Source: Paramacrobiotus metropolitanus
Taxonomy: Eukaryota; Tardigrada; Eutardigrada; Parachela; Macrobiotidae
Reading direction: 5' to 3'
Length of the DNA: 64,000 nucleotides
Assembly: GCF_019649055.1 (NCBI RefSeq)
Contig: NW_026570473.1
Coordinates: 1 to 64,000 of the forward strand
Shown here: positions 1 to 10,845 of the stretch, one piece after another
Position numbering within the stretch: the first letter of the stretch is position 1
Layout: each line of letters starts with the position of its first letter
Program-made: the position numbers and the translations under genes
The notes under the pieces: generated by a model
Seen by the model: the letters and a program-made list of their open reading frames with translations, nothing else
Told to the model about the DNA's origin: nothing
The model's database searches: none

Positions 1-634
1 CTTGCCGATGTAAACTTGTGCAGTATTTACTTTAGTTCGCCTTCCGGTGTACATTCGGGGTAGATAGGTAATCGCATTAAGTTACACAAAAATATCAACA
101 TGTGAAGTCAGCAGTACAGAATCTACATATATAATAACGCCAGATACTCGTATAATGTATCACCGACGTTCACAATTTCCTGCTTAGTCAGCCATGAGGT
201 TAAGCAGCTGATTCACTATTTGTACTTTATACAAGACTTGGGTTCGCCGTGGCAACCTTGATGTAAAAATTTAATCATGTAACGGTGTTCTTTGCACTTG
301 CTTGGTCAATAGAATTACCAGGCGTAATGGTACGGCGTATGGTAAGCTGTTAATATTTACTTTTTGTCTTAACATTTAATAAGTGTATCGCACGCAAGTA
401 CAAACTTGGATATATTATTTACTTTGTATTGCTTCTTCTGTATAACATTCTCTTTTGAATATCGACAGTCGTCACAGATGCTAATTCAGTTTTTGTTAAA
501 CGCGTTAAACGTGTTAAACGCGTACGTAGAATACGTAAGCACCGGGGAATTACCATTCTTAATAAAGTATTCGCCTTGTCAAATATTTCGATTCCTTTGG
601 GCAAGTACATAAAAATTTTTTTTGTGTAATTGCC
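1..634. other. Upstream region, no gene recognised
   Basis: No convincing coding signal upstream of the first kinase. The only structure noticed is a short tandem GTTAAACGC-type repeat at about 496-522. The last bases probably hold the kinase 5' UTR and promoter, but no clear TATA box or initiator could be fixed. Confidence 0.5.
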
Positions 635-3600
635 ATGGCCGCCAACTGCTCCGCCACAAGCAGCGAAGACTGTTATGGGAGAAATTGCCAGTACACCTAC
701 AACGATAAAATCTTCCTCGGGAAGGGCGCTTTTGGTTTTGTATACCAAGCATCGATTACGCATCATGGGGATGGCGCAGAAATACGAGGAGATGTTGCCG
801 TTAAACGTTGTCATTTTTCAAAAATGCCGGATCCCGTGCGCGATCGGGAGAACTGGGTGAAACGTCGTGCACGATGGGAGAATTTGATCAAGCTGAAGCA
901 TCAACGATTGTTAACGTACTACAAAATTTGTGTGTTCCAGTCACCAGGAGGAGCAAGTGTTGAATATCTAATGGATTACTGCAGTGGTATGTTGTGTTTA
1001 AAAGAGCGGTCATCGCTCGACTGCATGGTAAAGCGTATATAGGGGGAATTAACCTGCTGGGGCCAGCACTCCCTGTACTTGCTGCCGTCAGCCGGCTGGA
1101 GTTTTACGTTGTGGCTGAACATGGTGCTATGTACCGCGCAGTATTTAAAATTATATCACGCTTAACATAGGTACAGCTACAATGTACATACCTGTTGATC
1201 CTACTGTTTTTGTTCTGAAAATCCCAGATTCTTTCAAGTTATTGATTTTATATCTATAGATATATCTATTGTTGTATCTATATTTTCTGCATTGTACGCT
1301 TTATTTATGCATTTTTAGAAAGTATTTCATTTATTCTTACTGTATTCCGTCCACTGTTGCGCAAACTAGTACTGTGATAGTGTGATATTGAAAGTTTGCT
1401 CATCAGAGTTATCATCGCTATGGGTGCGAGGGTCGATCCTTACATCGTGAAACGCGTGCACGAGCTCAAACGTTTGGGAAAGCGTCATTACGATATCGGA
1501 CTTGAATTTGGTCACTGCATGAGCTGGGTACACAAAGTGCTGAGTAATTATCTCCCCGACGGCAGCAGGAAACCCACGAAAGGAACCAGAAAACCACAGC
1601 AACGAAAAACCACAGCAGCGCAGGATCGCAAAATTATCAGTCTCGTAACTCAGAATCGGACAATTACTCACTCCGATATCTTGAAGATCCTGCAGAAAGA
1701 TCCCGAGCCTGTACTTGTGGGGAAAAGCACAATCGGTAGAAGAATTCGAGCTGCAGGATTTCATAAAACCACCTGTGTGCAGGACGAGCTTTCGCCACAA
1801 GCCAAAAATAAGCGAATAGATTTCTGTCATCATCATCGTGTAGCTGTTCGCAAAAATCCGAAGCACTTCTGGTTTTGGCTTTTCTCTGACGAGTCAACGT
1901 TTCGCCTTGTAGGAAACAAAGTGCAGGTACAGAAAAAAAACAAAATAAGTGCAGCAAAATATTTCAGTTATTCTATACACGCACGTAAAAAGATGTTTAA
2001 AAACGTGCACGAACATCTGCAGATATGGCGTCGTAAGGGGGAGTCGAAATATCAAGACAACTTGCAAGTCCCTGTTGGAAATAATCGGATGATTGGGATA
2101 ATGTATTGGGGACTAATATCCATAGCAGGTCCGATGTGCTTAGTCGAGATTCCTGGCAGAATGAACGCGGGAAGCTACGTTGAAGTTCTTCGAAAAGAAC
2201 TGTTGCCCGTATTAGACCAGATTGGGAGAGATAATGTTTTCATGCAAGACGGTGCGCGACCGCATACTGCAGCGACTACGATGGCGTTTCTCAAGAAAGA
2301 AAAGGTTCGCGTTCCTACCTGGCCGCCAAAGTCGCCTGATCTCAACCCTATAGAGCACATTTGGGGAATTATGAAGGATCACATCAATAAACATCATTCC
2401 CCACGTAACAAAGATGAGCTTCGTGCATGCGTTCAAGAAGCGTGGGAGCACGTCAAAAAGGAAATTGAATTCGAAAATCTTTATGACAGTTTGCCAGACC
2501 GACTTGAAGCAGTCATAAAAAATCACGGTGCTCGAATTTGTACAAAAAGGAATTTTTTTAAAAACCGGTGAAAACTTAAAAGAGAAAGTACTGACGATGA
2601 ATTTGAATAAAGTTAAATAAAGTACGTAATTTTAAGTGTACATGTATGTACCTGTGATTGGCATGCAATCTTAAATAATGCGCGGTACATAATACCATGT
2701 TTAGCCACAACGTAAAACTCCAGCCGGCTGACGGCAGCAAGTACAGGAGTGCTGGCCCCAGCAGGTTAATTCCCCCTATATCATCTGTACGAGTACAGTT
2801 TTCACATGAGCTTGTAGACAAGTTTTCCGGCTTCCGGAACTGCCAAGTTGGCAGGGGATAAAAGGTGGCAGTGGCAGTGGCAGTTGCCACTGCGCGTTCT
2901 GGCAAGCGATAAAACGTGGCAGTTATCGGAATCTTGAATGACATTTGCTGCACGGAAGAGCTCATTTGTTGTAAAATAATTACATTTTTATATAGGTATC
3001 CTTTGTAACAAAATATTTAGTATTTCAGAAATTGTGATTCGTCCTATCAGATCTATCTTAGCGCGGATCATGCGCTGGCGCAGCAATAAAGTCCCGACGA
3101 ATAAGCTTTACGCAGGCGCACCGCACGACCTATTGTCTGAAAGTGTATGAGGGTTTTTCGAAAATGATAGAGACGGCAGAGCCTTCGTTCGTTTTCTTCG
3201 TTGTCAGAAGACACAGAAGCAGAGCTGGGGAAATCAGGGCAAACAAGCCTTTATTGTGAAACAATAAAGCAACCACAAAAAAAAACAGAAAACCAATGCG
3301 GTCTGAAGCTGTGGAAAAGTAGCTGCCATCGAGCTCGTCAGAAATCGTGACAATGAACAGCGTGCTGCAGCTATGCAACAGCTGAGGCCTGCTGCAGCTA
3401 TGCAACAGCTGAGGCCGCAAAGCATGGAATCGCTCGTAGGCGCTGAGCTACGCCCCCTAGAGTGCAGCAATGCGCTGATTGGTCCGCGTAGACTAAGTAT
3501 ACGCTGAGTAATCAGAGTAATATAGCGGCACGAATGGCGTGGCCATCTGCGTGCGGGCGACAGAGCAAGTCACAAGAGGTGTCTACCGCCTCGAGTGACC

Positions 3601-5268
3601 GGTCTCTGACATCGTTTTCCCTTAAATTTTAATAAATGCAGAAAACAGAACGACAGTTCTGTAAAAAACTTTTTCTCTACATTGTGAACCGTGTAAGCAT
3701 TGGAGAAACCCACGCAACCGTTTGGAAGAAAAAGAAAAGGAAAATGTCGGCTTGCGTTCCTCGTACATTTTCTTATGCTTGGCAGCCAGTAGCGGATGGG
3801 TTTGACCCCAAAGCTTCACAAAGATATGCTCTTCGGCCCTCACTGATTGTCTGGCATGTAAAAGTGTATGAGGAATACAAGAGGACATTTTTTGTCCTCT
3901 AAACGCGACATGAGTTTCTCAGTTGCTTGTTGGTTACATAATATAGAGGAAAAAACTTCTTTACAAAACTATAGTTTCATTTTCTGAAGTTTGAGGGAAA
4001 CTTATTTTATGGAAACTTAAAGGAAACTTATTTTACTGAAACAGAAACTTAAAATTAAAAAAAAACTGAAAAACCTAAAGGAAACGTAATTTACTGAAAC
4101 TTAAAATGAAAACGAACGGAGACAATTTTTTCTCTGCCGTCCCACGATAATAATGCCGCACGAATGCTCAAACATCGGGAGTGACCGATTCGCGACCTAA
4201 TTATGAGTTGCGAGTTGAAGTTGCCACTGCCGGTGGCAGTTGCCAGTGGCAGGTGCCACTGCCACCTTTCATCCCCTGCCGCAAGGGCAGCGGAGTCGCC
4301 GGACACAGTACCCCTAACCACAGCCGAACTTAAACGCTGTCTCAAAAAAGGCAGTGGAACTAGATTCTCTTGTCGGAAGCACCATGAAGGCTAAGAGAAA
4401 GGGGTGGCAACAGTTAAGGGGAGTAAAGGGGTGTCACTAACCATATCCTAAATACCAACCTTGTTATTTATACTTTTGGTTTTGCAGCCCGAGCCGGTAA
4501 AACCAAACATTAATGATCTGCCTTTCTTCAGGTGGAGATTTGGCGTCGCTCTTGGGAAGCTCTAAAAGCAAAGAATATCAACTCGACCAGTTGGAAGCCT
4601 TGTGCTATGTTACGCAGATTATTGATGGTATCCAATACTTACATGACAAAAAGATCATCCATGGAGATTTGAAGCCGGGCAACATTCTTCTAAACAATGT
4701 AAAGCCAGAAAAACACCATCACAGCTTACTGATAGGTGATCTGGACGACCTTATTCCGATGCAGCAGAGCATCAGTAATCCGAGTGACTTTCCCACCGTT
4801 CACGGAAGTTTTCGCTACACGTCTCCAGAATGTCTCAAGAAAATGGGCTCACAGGAATGTGATAATCTTGGGAGAAAATCGGACATTTGGAGCATTGGAT
4901 GTATTATCCACGATCTCGCCAACTGTTGTTTTGATGTGCCAGACAAAATCCTTGTTAAAAAGGGAAGTCCACCACTGTTCACTAATGGTCTTAGTGACTA
5001 CGTTTTTGCAATGAGAATAGTGGACGGCTACGTCCCTGAGACTGATGATAGAATTTTCACATCGTTTAAAGAGATGATTAAACGTTGTTTAGAAGTAGAT
5101 AGCAGAAAGAGGCCTTCTGCAACCGAGTTGATGCGTCTACTCTTAAGAGAATTACGCGAACTTGGCGTTAGCCAGCACGAAGGTGCGGTGCAATGCAGTG
5201 TCTGCGGAATGTTAAACGCTCAAAGTAACCAGAGTGCAGGTGGGTCTTACGAAGAAGAAATCTTTTGA
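635..5268 (+). CDS. Divergent protein kinase, two exons (HGD / GDLDD type)
   Basis: Spliced model 635-986 and 4532-5268 gives 362 residues. The start ATG sits in a good context (gccATGG). The glycine loop GKGAFG is at residues 29-34, the ATP lysine of VAVK at 57, the catalytic loop reads HGDLKPGN (161-168) and the metal-binding motif GDLDD (186-190) replaces DFG. SPE and KSDIWSIGC of the C-lobe are present, so Lys, catalytic Asp, Asn and metal Asp are all retained and the enzyme is probably active as a Ser/Thr-type kinase. The phase-1 intron lies between YCSG and GDL. It carries a complete Tc1-like transposon, which splicing should remove. No transmembrane segment; the short cysteine-containing tail is unrecognised. 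Substrate and pathway are unknown. Decayed relatives lie at 16297 and 41010; other family members at 19523 and 23991. Confidence 0.82.
1037..2780 (+). mobile_element. Complete Tc1-like DNA transposon
   Basis: A 1.74-kb element in the intron of the kinase gene. Its ends are about 105-bp terminal inverted repeats, starting TATAGGGGGAATTAACC on the left and matching the reverse complement at the right end with only a few differences (one C indel, a few substitutions). TA dinucleotides lie at both borders, as expected for Tc1/mariner insertion. It encloses one uninterrupted transposase gene. Near-identical ends plus an open frame suggest recent insertion. Confidence 0.9.
1420..2571 (+). CDS. Tc1-family transposase (DD34E)
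   Basis: The 383-residue product cuts and pastes the surrounding element. The N-terminal part has helix-turn-helix character (the VKRVHELKRLGKRHYDIG stretch followed by a second helical segment). The catalytic core is readable: first Asp in LFSDEST, second Asp in FMQDGARPHTA, and Glu in SPDLNPIEHIW with exactly 34 residues between the last two, the Tc1 DD34E spacing. The reading frame extends 8 codons upstream but only from a TTG; the ATG at 1420 is the first usable start. No stop or frameshift. Length is somewhat above the usual 340 residues of Tc1 transposases. Confidence 0.9.
   Translation: MGARVDPYIVKRVHELKRLGKRHYDIGLEFGHCMSWVHKVLSNYLPDGSRKPTKGTRKPQQRKTTAAQDRKIISLVTQNRTITHSDILKILQKDPEPVLVGKSTIGRRIRAAGFHKTTCVQDELSPQAKNKRIDFCHHHRVAVRKNPKHFWFWLFSDESTFRLVGNKVQVQKKNKISAAKYFSYSIHARKKMFKNVHEHLQIWRRKGESKYQDNLQVPVGNNRMIGIMYWGLISIAGPMCLVEIPGRMNAGSYVEVLRKELLPVLDQIGRDNVFMQDGARPHTAATTMAFLKKEKVRVPTWPPKSPDLNPIEHIWGIMKDHINKHHSPRNKDELRACVQEAWEHVKKEIEFENLYDSLPDRLEAVIKNHGARICTKRNFFKNR
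2840..2935. repeat. CCACTGGCA hairpin repeat, copy 1
   Basis: Copy of a dispersed short repeat built from TGGCAGTGGCA/TGCCACTGCCA units next to a GCGATAAAACGTGGCA block. Other copies are near 4208-4280, 35325-35430, 37845-37945 and 40365-40500. The units are self-complementary and can fold. Confidence 0.6.
3363..3415. repeat. Tandem duplication of about 26 bp
   Basis: Two head-to-tail copies of a unit containing TGCAGCTATGCAACAGCTGA. The flanking 3.0-4.0 kb has no convincing coding exon and is treated as intronic DNA of the kinase gene. Confidence 0.7.
3985..4110. repeat. Imperfect tandem GAAACTTA repeat
   Basis: AT-rich tandem array of units like GGAAACTTATTTTACTGAAA, inside the kinase intron. 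No coding content. Confidence 0.6.
4208..4280. repeat. CCACTGGCA hairpin repeat, copy 2
   Basis: TGCCACTGCC and GGCAGTTGCCAGTGGCA blocks repeat the family seen at 2840-2935, again beside a CATCCCCTGCC block. Confidence 0.55.
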
Positions 5269-5699
5269 TATATTTTCCAGAACCTTTTCTCTTAAAACTG
5301 TGCTGATAAAATGAATATACTTAATTCAGTTAAAAAATGAATTCCATCAAAATCGATCTGATTGTTACTCCTGTTGCAACGCAATAAAACCCCTCGTTAA
5401 ACGCTGACAGAATTGTTCTTGATAGGTTACAAGATCATACAGTTAGTATTATAAGAAAAACGAGGTACCTGACTATTTCGGTGTAATGAAATCCCGGTGT
5501 GGTTATGTACAAAATTCTAATGGGTAGATATTGCGCTTTGTCACAATCAAAATGAACTGCTTTCAGCTTTCTTTTGTGACGAATTAATAAATTTATTATA
5601 ATCATTTTTTTTAAATTAAAGCTGCAGGTAGTGTGCAGTTAAGCACAGTGCTTACTGTAGTGACTGCAATACCTGAATATTATTTGCAATGAATTAAGT
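5269..5699. other. Intergenic, kinase 3' flank
   Basis: AT-rich. It contains AATAAA-type sequences near 5385 that could serve as a poly(A) signal. No gene seen. Confidence 0.4.
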
Positions 5700-6127
5700 A
5701 ATATATATGGGTGGAGACTATAGGCACCCCTTTCACCCCCGTTTGCTATAGGCACCCCCTTTTGCACCCTGTTTTACTATAGGCACCCCTTTTCCATTAG
5801 TTAATTCTCGCACCCCGTTTTTTCCGCGGACTATAGGCACCCATTTTTAAATTTTTTTCCCAGAAGACTGACAACAATGTTTTGACAGTTTTATTGTTTC
5901 ACAAAATTTTTTGACGATCTTACATTCTGACATAATTTAGGTCACGCATTCAAAAAAGAAAGGTATGTTAGGCACTCCATCCTACAATTGGCCGGTTTGG
6001 CTGATCGGCCAGCATAGACCGAATGCGCAGGGCTTCTTCCACGCGCACGACAATATCGCCCTTTTGGATGGTTTGCTCGTTCGCTCATTGTTTCCGTCCG
6101 ACGCGTTTTGGGCATCTTAGCAGGATT

Positions 6128-6412
6128 TCAGTTTCTAGAATCTCTACTAGCCTTGCACGGTGGGTGGCAGCTTTTGTGAAAATTGCGTTCTCTGGCCTGT
6201 GCCCTTGCAATTTCACTCTGCCAAGCGCAGACCATTGGCCCGCATTGATTCGTGCCAGGCAACTGGCGCTGCACAACCGGAAGCCTAATGTTCACATCAC
6301 GCGTTTCGCGTCCGTAGAGCATGGATAACTGAAGGAGGATATGTTCCGGAAGCGCGGCGTCCAGGCTGTTGTATACGGGGACGAACGGGTGACCTTGTCG
6401 CTTATATGACAA
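6128..6412 (-). pseudogene. Ulp1/C48-like cysteine protease remnant in transposon
   Basis: The minus-strand reading has VYNSLDAALPEHILLQLSML, then LPVVQRQLPGTNQCGPMVCAW. This resembles the C-terminal half of Ulp1-type (peptidase C48) domains, where a VYDSL strand precedes Q-x(n)-CG with the catalytic Cys. The preceding catalytic His region was not found, and the frame ends at the hairpin at 6424. Such protease domains are known in several eukaryotic DNA transposons. Likely a broken fragment. The next upstream minus-strand frame (6402-6623) is acidic and serine-rich and may be part of the same protein. Confidence 0.45.
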
Positions 6413-6423
6413 AACAAAATGAT

Positions 6424-6471
6424 GTTTTCCGAATTCGAATCTGCTTGAAAGCAGATTCGAATTCGGAAAAC
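6424..6471. repeat. Perfect 22-bp inverted repeat (hairpin)
   Basis: Arms GTTTTCCGAATTCGAATCTG(CT) and its exact reverse complement are separated by the 4-nt loop TGAA. It lies inside the transposon, next to the protease remnant. Confidence 0.9.
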
Positions 6472-6862
6472 GCCGGGTAATTGTCCTTCAGGTCGCTTTC
6501 TTCTTCGGTAGTGGTTGGGTAAACCAGGTCATTGTCAGATCCTGGATTATCTTCGGATGGGCTACTTGTTACAGAACTGTCAGACATTAACATTACAGAG
6601 CCGTTACTCCTGCAGCAACTCACATAATATAATAATTATTACAAAAGAATAGGTAAAAAATCCGGAGCCGGTGGTAAAATGACTTTCTGAAAATTCTCTA
6701 AGGTCAACAAAATTCGACCTTAAAACATAGCAACGGACAACAGGGGGTGCCTATAGCTTTCGCACACGACGGGGTGCCTATAGTCTAAGTGGGTGCGACA
6801 GGGGGTGCCTATAGATAACGGGGGTGAAAGGGGGTGCCTATAGCCATTTCCAATAAATATAC

Positions 6863-7142
6863 TGTAGATTTCAACAATTAAAAACAACTTATTCAGTAAT
6901 CTCCGCAATGGTTTCATAGAATGTTCAGAAAGAGAGATCGACATCAATTCCACCGACGACAACCGTACAGAAGATGCGGTGGACCATCTGACACCGTTGA
7001 ATGTGACAGTACTCCGGGAAAGTGTCAGGAATGTCCAGGAGATGCCCGCTCAATCGCCAACCGATAATGCAACTGGTAAGAGTAGTCCAATTGCTGCGAC
7101 CGCAACAGGTTGCGACTGGTGCATTTACTGGGTTTATAATCG
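6863..7142 (+). other. Possible coding fragment, unrecognised
   Basis: A plus-strand frame without a start codon stays open from after a TAG near 6860 to a TGA at about 7142. It reads acidic and hydrophilic sequence (for example EREIDINSTDDNRTEDAVDH) and could contain an exon ending at a GTAAGA donor near 7075. No family recognised and no neighbouring exon found. Confidence 0.2.
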
Positions 7143-7189
7143 GTGAGTTATTAGCGTTTGAGAGAATGTTATCGTTTGAGAGGGTTATC

Positions 7190-7215
7190 GTTGAGAGAGA
7201 GAGAGAGGGGGTTAT
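7190..7215. repeat. GA-rich simple repeat
   Basis: Short GAGAGAGAGAGAGAGGGGG run beside GTTATCGTTTGAGAG units that recur from 7145 to 7235. Confidence 0.6.
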
Positions 7216-9239
7216 CGTTTGAGAGAATGTTTGAGTTGGGACAATGATTTACAGTTGGCTCGGCTTGACATAATAAGACAGAGATGAACCAAGGACAGTA
7301 TATAACGGGTACAGGACGCGCGTCTCAATATACACTGCGTGGACAATCTCTCGATTGTGTAGCGGCAGGTACGGGATAAGATACAGGAATACTGGGATTT
7401 AAAATAATTTCGGATTTGTGTATATAAAAGGAATAATAATAGTAGGGGAAAGAATTTTGTGAGTGTATGAAGGACATGAGAGGTTGTGGGTGTTTCTTTA
7501 CTACAGTCGAGACCTTGAAAATTGCGCGTTTAGTCTGTAACTTTCCATAGGTTTACACAGTTATTTTTGGTGGTAGTAATTTGTGTAGTTAAGAAAGTTG
7601 ATTGCTTAATGGAGCGAAGTGCTCAGCGAACTATTATGTTTTGCACTGATAGTCTTGGATGTGTAGTAACAGGTGGTTTGTATATGGGATGTAGGCTGGG
7701 ACGTACATTAAAAGGTTGTTCGAGAGAATGTTTGATTTAATTGGTTTATTGACTGGATTTTTTGAGTTCGGTGAGTATATTAGAAGTTGAGGAACGTTGT
7801 GTTTAAGTTATTATGGATTTTACGAAGTATATGCAGTGAGGAGAATGTTTTTCTTGTTGGTTATTTTCTGGTGGCCGGTTTAGATTTTCGGAAGCGTACT
7901 GATTCAGGTTGCGTGTTTTGTTTGGCTTTGGTCTTTTTAGGTTGAGTATAGTTTAGTAAGTTTTCTTTCATAGTTTCTTTTGAGTATTGTTTTTTTAATA
8001 AAATAATGGAAACTGGTTGTGATCGCAAGAAATACAAGCGTGAGCATGTGCGTGATTATAGAGAAAAAACCGCAAAACGGAAACTGATGGTAATTGTAGC
8101 AAGGAAGATAATGAAGTAGTAATGATGTTAGACATGAAAATGTGAAGTTAAGAAACAAAAATGTAAACTTAACAGGGTCAGCAAAACACAACAATTCAGG
8201 ACAAAATCGTAAAGTAATGCTTAAGAAAAGATCCGGACAACCATTACACATTACCATACTTCGCAATTGTCGTTTAGCACGTTCTTTTTACAAAAATTGT
8301 CCAATAACTGTCCAAAAATTCTCCAATAATTTTTTTCCAAACATACCAGAAAACGCACCACCTTTAGTATTCCGATTACATTTTCGTTTTTTAACTTTTA
8401 CATTCTCATATCTAACATCATCACCACTTCCCACATTATCTTCCCTGCTACAATTACCATCAGTTTCGATTTTGCATTTCTTTCTTTAATCACGATATAC
8501 TCACGCGTGTATTTCTTACAATCACAACCACCTTCCATTATTTTATTAAGAAAAGAATTCTTAAACGAAAATAATGTATAAAAGAAAACTTACTGAACCA
8601 TACTCAACCTAAAAAGACTTACCAAAGCCAAACAAAAGACAGCAACCTGAATCAGTAAGTATCTACAAATCCACACCGGCCACCAAAAAATAACCAACAA
8701 GAAAAACATTTTGCTCACTCCATATACTTCGTTCAGTCCATAATAACTCAAACACAAGATTCCTCAACTTCTTATATACCGACCGAACTAAAAAAATCCA
8801 GTCAAGAAACCAATTAAAATATACATTTTCTCGAACAACCTTTTAATATACCTACTAACCTACTTCCCATATACAAACCACCTGTTGCTACACATCCAAG
8901 ACTATCAGAGCAAAACATAATAGTCTGCTCCATTAAGCAATCAACTTTCTCGAAATTTCTTGAATTTTCCACAATAATCCATCACTATCTACAACCCGCA
9001 ACACACTCCACTTCCTGTAACACTTTATTAAACACTCAAATACGAACAACCAGAAAGTCGAATATATTTATATCATACTACAGTAAAAATCCCTTTATCT
9101 TCACCCAAATTCAGTGTATAACCTTTCTTCGCTACACTGGATTAGTACACCCTTTCTTCATTTCGTCAAACATATCACCTTTAACATAATTTATTATTAA
9201 ATTCTCTATTCAGCACTTTACATTCCTACCCCTTATAAT

Positions 9240-9545
9240 TTCCACATACAATATACTCCTGCAATGTACTCCTACATTATGTAGGAGCACATTGCAATAT
9301 GCTCCTACATATGTAGGAGCACATTGCAATGTGCTTCTACATATGTAGTAGCACATATATATAGGAGCACATTGCAATGTGCTCATACTTATGTAGGAGC
9401 ACATTGCAGGAGCATATTGGATTATGTTTGTTTGGGTACTAAAATTCCGTTTTTCTCCTCCTAGAACCGATGAAACCGATGCAGTGTGCTCCTGCATAAT
9501 GTACGAGCACATTGCAAGGTGCTCCTACATAATGTAGGAGCACAT
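9240..9545. repeat. Palindromic tandem repeat (TGTAGGAGCACATTGCA)
   Basis: Alternating direct and inverted units of TGTAGGAGCACATTGCA and TGCTCCTACATA. Each unit is nearly self-complementary, so the array can form many hairpins. There are no unique spacers, so it is not a CRISPR array. Confidence 0.85.
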
Positions 9546-9639
9546 AATGTAACCTAAAAAAGATGCCGAGCCAACAACGCCATCTACAAGTTTCACGCAT
9601 CGTTACTCGACTCATGTCACATGACTGTTAGGCCCCACC

Positions 9640-10420
9640 GCTTCCTTCAACCGGCCGGACCCTTCCGTACTCTACGGGCGCCAAAATTACTTTTGTTTAC
9701 ACGGATATCGAAGACCAAAAACCGAAACTACAGTTTCATATATGCTACGACTGATTCTAGTCGTATACCGCATATAAGAACCTGTCTCGGTTCAATGAAC
9801 CTGCCGCAAAAATTTGTGGGCACGGCAGGCCGCCTTAACGTCCTGCCACATGCCAATGAACATCTTGCCCGCTACTTTTCCCGCCTCAGCTGGTCACTCT
9901 TGTTGCACAGACAGACAATGCGGGCCGGCGCATGCCGTACGAGTGCTACTTTTTAGAAAATTGTTGTTGTTAACACGTTGCGTTTTGGAGATATTGGTTG
10001 TGGCCATAAAACAGTGCAGAAAAGCCGCTTTCGAATGATGTGCGATAGGAAAAAATAATTGCTACCACTGACTAACAAACGCGATATTAGCCACCATCGT
10101 ACGCTAAACTCTAGCCATCTTTTAGCGTACGAAACTGGCTAATACCGCGTCTGTTAATTAGTGGTTGCAGTTATTGAAACTTTTTTCACATCATTCGAAA
10201 GCAGTCTTTCTATACTGCTTTATGGCCACAAAGATTATCTCCTAAAAGTAACGTGTCAAAAACAACAATTTTTGAAACGTTGCACTCTTGGTGCGCGGCG
10301 GCCCGCATTGTTGGTCTGTGCATACGAGTGACCAGGTCAGGCAGAAAAAGTAGCGGGCAGCCTGCCTATTCGCCGGCCTCCGGCCGCTAGGGTGGGCACA
10401 TCGAGAACAATAGTCGCGCG
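9640..10420. repeat. Inner long inverted repeat
   Basis: The left arm contains CATCTTGCCCGCTACTTTTC and ATGCGGGCCG; the right arm contains the diverged reverse complement (AAAAGTAGCGGGCAGCCTGC and CGGCCCGCATTG). Around the centre, CGTACGCTAAA and TTTAGCGTACG face each other. Open frames here are not gene-like. Confidence 0.65.
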
Positions 10421-10499
10421 TCCTGTACACGTTATATACTGTCCTTGGTTGAACCCTACGACTCAGAAAACTTAAAATGCGTAAAGCATCCTAAGAAAC

Positions 10500-10845
10500 A
10501 AACCATGAAACACATGAATCACTTGAAACACGTAAAACGCATGAAACACATGAAACACATGCATAACATGAAACGCATGAAATACATGAAACACATGAAA
10601 AACATAAGCAAGAAGGCGACGCCCATGAAACATGAAACGCGAAGCACGAAGAAGGAACGTAAGGAAGCCTAACAAGTAATAAGAACAGAAATCTGAAACA
10701 GTGAAACATCGAAACACTGAACCTTGCATAATAAGACATTTAAGTGATGAAACCCGAAACATGAAACGGGAAACGCGAAGTTAAAACCTAACAAACCAAA
10801 CAAGAAAGGAAACATGAAACAATGAATCGAAACCTACAAATAGGT
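10500..10845. repeat. ATGAAACAC/ATGAAACGC minisatellite
   Basis: Many copies of a 9-12 bp unit ATGAAAC(A/G)C. The plus frame reads a Met-Lys-His-rich string that is an artefact of the repeat, not a protein gene. Confidence 0.8.

Larger units (their letters stand above)
5716..6842. mobile_element. DNA transposon with CTATAGGCACCCC subterminal repeats
   Basis: Left end (5716-5850) carries repeated CTATAGGCACCCC motifs beginning TATAGGCACCCCTTTCACC. The right end (6735-6842) carries the reverse complement GGGGTGCCTATAG several times, finishing with the mirror of the left end. Between them lies a remnant open frame on the minus strand with a Ulp1-like protease C-terminus. The element is about 1.1 kb and has no recognisable transposase, so it is probably a non-autonomous deletion derivative. 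Confidence 0.72.
7284..10455. mobile_element. Nested foldback (inverted-repeat) region
   Basis: The outermost inverted pair is 7284-7325 against 10410-10455; both read GCGCGTCCTGTAC(C/A)CG and TATATACTGTCCTTGGTT on one strand. Inside it lie two further foldbacks. One pairs about 7500-8230 with 8270-9060, imperfectly, centred near 8250. The second pairs about 9820-10110 with 10115-10400, centred near 10112. A palindromic tandem array fills 9240-9545. No transposase or other coding sequence was recognised, so this looks like a non-autonomous foldback element or several inserted in each other. Confidence 0.6.

Noticed and set aside
1366-1957. Minus-strand frames in the transposase
   Set aside because: Shadows of the transposase gene.
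9240-9545. Regularly repeated palindromic units resembling a CRISPR array
   Set aside because: No unique spacers of constant length, units alternate in orientation, and the genome is eukaryotic.
10445-10672. Met/Lys/His-rich open frame
   Set aside because: It is a translation of the ATGAAAC minisatellite with no splice or domain evidence.
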